Source: Halorussus amylolyticus | Lineage (GTDB): Archaea > Halobacteriota > Halobacteria > Halobacteriales > Haladaptataceae | Assembly: GCF_004143485.2 (NCBI RefSeq) | Contig: NZ_ML974132.1 | Location: 247,024-311,023 of the forward strand | Length of the DNA: 64,000 nt | Direction of reading: 5' to 3' | Shown: positions 60,068 through 64,000 of the stretch, piece after piece | Layout: every line of letters begins with the position of its first letter | Numbering within the stretch: the stretch's first letter is position 1 | Program-made: the position numbers and the translations under genes | The notes under the pieces: generated by a model | The model's input: the letters and a program-made list of their open reading frames with translations, nothing else | Told to the model about the DNA's origin: nothing | Databases searched by the model: none

Positions 60068-61552
60068 CTACGGTTCGACGCGCTCTGTCACCCATCCCGT
60101 CGCGCCGTTCGGGAACGCATCGCGCTCCTCGCGGGGCTGGAGGGTCCCCTCGCTGTCGGTCGCGCGCACGACCACCTCGTGCGCGCCGGACGGTTCGTAG
60201 GTGTGTTCCCACTGTCGCCACACGTCGTCGCCGGGCAGTTCGTCCGAGAGGTGGGCGTCGGTCCACGTTTCGCCCCCATCGGTCGAGACCTCCACCGTCT
60301 CTATTCCTCGCGTGCCCGCGTAGGCGTGGCCGCCCACCTGCACGCGACCGTCCTCGAGGTGGTTCACGGCGTGCAACTTCGCTACCGTCTCGACCGGACC
60401 GGTGCCGTTCCACCCGCGCTCTTCCCAGTACCCCTCGACTTCCTGTTCCAGCACTTCGAGTTCGGTTATCCACTTGACGTTGATTTCGCCCCAGTGGCCC
60501 GGCACGAGCAGGCGGACCGGATGCCCGTGCCCGCGAGGAAGCGGTCGGCCGTTCATCTCGTAGGCGAGGAAGGCGTCTTCGAGCGCGGACAGCGGGAACT
60601 CCTGGAAGTAGTCGTCCACAGCGCGTGCCATCACGCAACACTCCTCGGGGAGGTCGCCCAGCAGGTCGGTCACCGCCACGCCGGTCCAGAGCGCGTTGTC
60701 CATCTTCTTCCCGTTGAGCGGTTCGCCGACACACCGAAGGGTCACGAATCGGTGTTCCGACTCCATGCCGGTGAGGTCGTCGTAGTCGAAATCGCGCTCG
60801 TCCTCGACCGCACCCGTCACGCGGAGTGACCACGAATCGGCGTCGATACTCGGGTCCACGCCGTTGATGTCCACCTGATAGAACTGCTGGCTGACCAGCG
60901 GCTCGATTCCCGACACGTCGAGCGACCGCTCGGCTGCCCCGCCGAGTAAACCTTCCACCTCGGGACTGATGTCCACGTCTTCGGCGTCGGTCCGCTCGGA
61001 CTCGCCTCCCTGTCGGCTTCCGAGGACGCCGCCGACGCTGCCGACCGCGGCAGACGCTGCGACCGCGCGCAGGATTCGGCGTCGGACCGCGGAGGGGTCT
61101 GTCGGCCCGCGACGCTGGACGCCCGCCGCGGCGATGACCACGCTCGCCCCGACGCCCGCCGCGAGTCCGGCGACCACCGCGCCGGTCAAGCCGAACGCCA
61201 CCGCGGCGCAGGCGAGTCCGGCGACCGTCCAGTTCGAAATCCCGACGCGTTCGGCGAGTCGGGTGCCGACGCTTGCTGCGACCGCGAACGCGCCGACTGT
61301 GAGCGCGACAGCGAGAGCGAACCCGAGCCGAGCGCCGAGGTCGCCGAGCGTCCCAATCGACCACGCGACGACCGCGTCGGGCGTGGCCGCCACGACCAGT
61401 CGGCTGACCGGCGCGGCGACGAACTCGGGCGTGAATCCGGCCACCGCATACGACCCCGCGAGCGCCGCGACTCCGGCCGCGAGCGCGACCGCGGTCTCTC
61501 GGAGTCCGACCCGAAGACGCGAGTCTGTTGTAGTCGTGCTATCGTGGCTCAT
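60068..61552 (-). CDS. Sulfite-oxidase-family molybdopterin protein with membrane domain
   Basis: This 494-residue protein starts with about four to five membrane helices (about 18-145) and an Arg-rich loop. The sulfite-oxidase-type fold follows: the molybdenum-ligating Cys274 in RFVTLRCVGEPLNGKKM, the MNGRPLPRGHGHPVRLLVPG and WGEINVKWITELEV cofactor-binding stretches, and the dimerisation Ig-like domain (about 395-494, with ETVEVSTDGGETWTDA). Substrate could be sulfite or another oxyanion. The membrane part may pass electrons or just anchor it. It is convergent with the zinc-finger gene. Confidence 0.88.
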   Translation of the reverse strand: MSHDSTTTTDSRLRVGLRETAVALAAGVAALAGSYAVAGFTPEFVAAPVSRLVVAATPDAVVAWSIGTLGDLGARLGFALAVALTVGAFAVAASVGTRLAERVGISNWTVAGLACAAVAFGLTGAVVAGLAAGVGASVVIAAAGVQRRGPTDPSAVRRRILRAVAASAAVGSVGGVLGSRQGGESERTDAEDVDISPEVEGLLGGAAERSLDVSGIEPLVSQQFYQVDINGVDPSIDADSWSLRVTGAVEDERDFDYDDLTGMESEHRFVTLRCVGEPLNGKKMDNALWTGVAVTDLLGDLPEECCVMARAVDDYFQEFPLSALEDAFLAYEMNGRPLPRGHGHPVRLLVPGHWGEINVKWITELEVLEQEVEGYWEERGWNGTGPVETVAKLHAVNHLEDGRVQVGGHAYAGTRGIETVEVSTDGGETWTDAHLSDELPGDDVWRQWEHTYEPSGAHEVVVRATDSEGTLQPREERDAFPNGATGWVTERVEP

Positions 61553-61628
61553 ACCGTTCTCAAGGGGAGCCACGGTGAAAACCGTTGTTCGAACTGCGAC
61601 CGGAGTTGTCGAATCCGTCAGGTCGCGT

Positions 61629-62273
61629 CTACCGGTCGGCCAACACGCGGTGGGCCGGTCCCGCGAGGAGCGTGACCGCGACCGCGAGTCCGGCGACGAG
61701 CAGTTCCCAACTGACCGCGGTGAGTCCCTCGACCGAGAGGCGTTCGAGCGAACTCCCCGCCAGCACTGCGGCGACGGTCCACGGAATCTCGCCGACCGCG
61801 GTTCCGACGACGAACGCGGGGACCGAGACGCCCGACAGCCCTGCCGCCACCGAGACCGGGTCGGAGGGCGCGGGCACGAGTCGGGAGGCGACCATCCCGC
61901 GGAGGTCGCCGGCCGCCGCGAAGAATCGCTCGCCCGAGTCGCCGAGGCGACCGACGAGTCCGGTCCCCGCGCCGACGTATCGGGCGACGAGGAAGGGCAG
62001 GCACGCGCTCGCGGTCGTGCCCGCGAGCGCGACCGGGAAGCCGACCGCCGGGCCGAAGCCGTAGCCCGCGAGGACCGCGACCAGCGTGGTCGGCCAGACG
62101 AACACCGGCCGGACGAGGTACGCGCCGACCAGCAGGCCCGCGAACAGCGCGGGCCGGTCGGCGACGGCTTGGGCCGTCTCGAACAGGTGTTTCGGCCCGG
62201 CGAGTAGGCTCGCGGCGGCGACGACCGCGAGGAGCGCGACACCCGCGGCCTGCCGTCGAGCGTATTCGGCCAT
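61629..62273 (-). CDS. TVP38/TMEM64 (VTT/DedA-like) membrane protein
   Basis: This 214-residue integral membrane protein has about six helices and the VTT core: LVGAYLVRPVFVWPTTLVAV, then GYGFGPAVGFPVALAGTTASA and the amphipathic loop with MVASRLVPAPSDPVSVAAGLSGVS. In the family, the F/P-x-x-P and G-x-x-x-G pattern forms re-entrant loops; relatives act in lipid scrambling or ion-linked transport. The exact substrate is unknown. It is 76 bases upstream of the sulfite-oxidase-like gene in the same direction, a probable operon. Confidence 0.88.
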   Translation of the reverse strand: MAEYARRQAAGVALLAVVAAASLLAGPKHLFETAQAVADRPALFAGLLVGAYLVRPVFVWPTTLVAVLAGYGFGPAVGFPVALAGTTASACLPFLVARYVGAGTGLVGRLGDSGERFFAAAGDLRGMVASRLVPAPSDPVSVAAGLSGVSVPAFVVGTAVGEIPWTVAAVLAGSSLERLSVEGLTAVSWELLVAGLAVAVTLLAGPAHRVLADR

Positions 62274-62402
62274 CGCGCCGGGCTTTGGGTCGGGGGGCTA
62301 ACTTCTTTTTGGGTCGGAGTCGAACCGCCTCGGAACCGAATCGCGTGTCTCGGAGCCGATAGGACCGGAAACGATACGGGGCGCGGCCCCCTCGTCTCCG
62401 AT

Positions 62403-62906
62403 ATGAACGCTCGCGACCTGATGACGACCGACGTCGAAACCGTCCACCCCGACGACGAAATCAGCGAGGTGCTGACTCGACTCGCCCGCGTGGACTTCAA
62501 CGGCTTTCCGGTCGTGGACGACGACGGCCGGGTCGTCGGCATCGTGACCCAGCACGACCTCGTCCACATCTTCCAGCCGAGCGACCGCACGCTCTGGATT
62601 CCGGTCGGCTTCCCCCCGTTCCTCGAAACGCTGGAGTACGCCATCGACCTCTCGTGGGACGAACTCGACACCGAACTCGACCTGCTTCGCCACGCGGGCA
62701 AGCCCGTCCGGACCATCATGTCCGAGGACGTGGTGACGGTCGGCCCCGACGCCGACATCGACGAACTCCTCGACCTGCTGACCGGCGACGACCGCGACAT
62801 CAATCGGCTTCCGGTCGTCGAGGACGGCGAACTCATCGGTATCGTCGCCCGACAGGACGTGTTGCGCGCGCTCCGCGACGAGCGCCGGTCGGCCGCGAAC
62901 GCCTGA
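62403..62906 (+). CDS. Two-CBS-domain protein
   Basis: This 167-residue protein is one Bateman module. CBS1 (about 1-60) begins MNARDLMTTDVETVHPDDEI with FPVVDDDGRVVGIVTQHDLV. CBS2 (about 95-160) has IMSEDVVTVGPDADI and LPVVEDGELIGIVARQDVLR. Between them is a longer loop with WIPVGFPPFLETLEYAIDLSWDEL, characteristic of this archaeal branch. It likely binds AMP/ATP or a related ligand and regulates an unseen partner. It stands alone between the VTT gene (divergent) and the EamA gene. Confidence 0.9.
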   Translation: MNARDLMTTDVETVHPDDEISEVLTRLARVDFNGFPVVDDDGRVVGIVTQHDLVHIFQPSDRTLWIPVGFPPFLETLEYAIDLSWDELDTELDLLRHAGKPVRTIMSEDVVTVGPDADIDELLDLLTGDDRDINRLPVVEDGELIGIVARQDVLRALRDERRSAANA

Positions 62907-62977
62907 CTCGGTTCGCATCCGTCTGACTTGTTTCCGGTTTCGAAACGTTCAGGCCCGACCGGCGAGGAACTCCCGAG

Positions 62978-63901
62978 GTGAGCCGATACCGGAACTTCGG
63001 GCTGTTCGTCGTGCTGGCCGCGGTCTGGGGGTCGGCGTTCATGGCTATCAAAGCCGGACTCGACTACTTTCCGCCCGTCCTGTTCGCCGCGATTCGCTAC
63101 GACGTTGCGGGCGTGCTGATGCTCGGCTACACGGTGTACGCCACCGAGCGATGGCGACCCCGGACCCGCGGCGAGTGGCACCTCGTCGCTGTCGGCGGGA
63201 CGCTGATGATTGCGGCATACCACGCCTTCCTATTCGTGGGCGAACAGCACACCACGAGCGCAGTCGCCGCCGTTATCGTGAGTCTGAGTCCCGTACTGAC
63301 CACCGGGTTCGCACGCGCCTTCCTCCCGAGCGAGCGCCTGACCACCCTCGGCATCGCGGGACTCGCGCTCGGACTCGTCGGCGTCGTCGTCCTGAGCGAC
63401 CCCGACCCCGACAATCTGCTCGCGGCGGGAATGGTCGGCAAGGCGTTCGTGTTCGTCGCCGCCGCGGCGTTCGCGCTTGGGGGCGTGCTCACCAGCCGAA
63501 TCGAGGCCCAACTCCCCATCGAGACGATGGAAGCGTGGTCGATGCTCCTCGGCGCGGCGCTGATGCACGTCGCGAGCGCCGCCCTTCCGAACGAGTCGGT
63601 CGCCGCGGTCGAGTGGACGCCCGAGGCCATCGCCGCGCTCGCGTACCTCGCCATCCCGGCCGGTGCGCTCGGCTTCCTCATCTACTTCGACCTGCTGGAG
63701 CGTCTCGGCCCGATAGAAATCAATCTCATCTCCTACGTCTCGCCCATCTTCGCGGCGATTTCCGGCTGGTGGTTCCTCGACGAGCAGGTCACCCCCACGA
63801 CCATGGTCGGCTTTCTCATCATCTTCGCGGGGTTCTGCCTGCTGAAACGCCGGGCGCTCGCCCGAGAGCTTCCCCGAATCCGGGCGGTCGTCTCCCGGTA
63901 A
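62978..63901 (+). CDS. EamA-family (DMT superfamily) transporter
   Basis: This 307-residue protein has ten membrane helices in two five-helix EamA repeats. The first begins NFGLFVVLAAVWGSAFMAIK with FAAIRYDVAGVLML, and the second around MVGKAFVFVAAAAFALGGV. The ends LLERLGPIEINLISYVSPIF and WWFLDEQVTPTTMVGFLIIFAG are typical. Such carriers export amino acids or metabolites, but the substrate is not predictable here. A GTG start is used. It is the last gene before the G/C-rich end. Confidence 0.9.
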   Translation: MSRYRNFGLFVVLAAVWGSAFMAIKAGLDYFPPVLFAAIRYDVAGVLMLGYTVYATERWRPRTRGEWHLVAVGGTLMIAAYHAFLFVGEQHTTSAVAAVIVSLSPVLTTGFARAFLPSERLTTLGIAGLALGLVGVVVLSDPDPDNLLAAGMVGKAFVFVAAAAFALGGVLTSRIEAQLPIETMEAWSMLLGAALMHVASAALPNESVAAVEWTPEAIAALAYLAIPAGALGFLIYFDLLERLGPIEINLISYVSPIFAAISGWWFLDEQVTPTTMVGFLIIFAGFCLLKRRALARELPRIRAVVSR

Positions 63902-64000
63902 TTGCGTCGTCCGTTCCGTCCTCGACACCCACCCCCCGGGGGGGCGCCCCCCCGGGGCGGGGCCCCCCCCATGTCCCCCCACGGGAAAGGCGCCCCCCCC
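63902..64000. other. Low-complexity G/C homopolymer end, probable contig-end artefact
   Basis: From about 63926 the sequence turns into runs of C and G (cacccaccccccggggg and similar) up to the last base. Nothing else in the window looks like this. It is most likely poor-quality sequence at the end of an assembled contig and should not be read as biology. Confidence 0.75.

Noticed and set aside
59511..61364. 617-codon Arg-rich frame overlapping the sulfotransferase and sulfite-oxidase genes
   Set aside because: It is extremely basic, unlike haloarchaeal proteins, and spans two genuine genes.
1..64000. Insertion sequences, integrases or rRNA genes
   Set aside because: No transposase, integrase or rRNA sequence was recognised; the only stable RNA gene seen is tRNA-Val.

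Overview
This 64 kb window comes from the main chromosome of a haloarchaeon (class Halobacteria); the genus cannot be fixed from the sequence alone. The evidence is a GC-rich genome, strongly acidic proteins, twin-arginine signals on exported proteins, and archaeal marker genes: Orc1/Cdc6, rpS8e, RadB, two-domain Cdc48, MptA and archaeal HMG-CoA synthase. GC-rich codon bias opens very long false reading frames opposite most genes; these were left out. The last ~100 bases are G/C homopolymer junk that looks like a contig end.

Layout. 1-12.7 kb: a truncated membrane hydrolase gene, an HTH regulator, a low-GC lipoprotein island, HMG-CoA synthase, a 1026-residue pilin-like surface protein, DUF2150, a TatD-like hydrolase, a NYN nuclease, an exported halolysin and two tandemly duplicated AbrB-like mini-genes. 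12.7-19.5 kb: the glycine cleavage genes gcvT-gcvH-gcvPA-gcvPB, a CheY-like regulator and a bacterial-type ThrRS. 20-23.6 kb: small proteins, a PduO-type cobalamin adenosyltransferase and a zinc-metallopeptidase-like protein. 23.6-29 kb: a likely replication origin (degenerate boxes in both orientations, an AT-rich stretch, a G-rich 20-bp minisatellite) followed by orc1/cdc6 and a Dna2-type nuclease-helicase with a Cas4-like domain. 29-40 kb: NAD kinase, MptA, HAD hydrolase, rpS8e, RadB, a RuvC-fold protein, LarC and Cdc48. 40-47 kb: the phosphate system pstSCAB-phoU with a divergent AbrB-PhoU regulator. 47-50 kb: a four-CBS protein with an HPF-like tail, a lycopene-cyclase half, a DUF7344/DUF7504 pair and tRNA-Val(GAC). 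50.4-54.4 kb: trpDFEG. 55-64 kb: B12-dependent ribonucleotide reductase, a sulfotransferase-like propeller, a membrane-anchored sulfite-oxidase-family protein, a VTT protein, a CBS protein and an EamA transporter.

How the genes work together. The gcv genes form one glycine-degrading complex. The pst genes form one ABC importer with its PhoU partner and a likely divergent regulator. trpD-F-E-G overlap by ATGA and are translationally coupled. The adenosyltransferase can supply the cofactor that the class II reductase needs. The orc1 gene, origin boxes and Dna2 helicase make a replication neighbourhood.

The most unusual content is non-coding. A dispersed stem-loop element occurs three times; two full copies differ by compensatory base-pair changes, which supports a conserved structure. 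A separate 145-bp element occurs twice in opposite orientation around phoU; each copy begins exactly at a gene's stop codon and carries the same ten-codon mini-ORF. A hairpin with a near-constant loop, several perfect palindromes and a stem-loop plus upstream ORF before nrdJ add to this.
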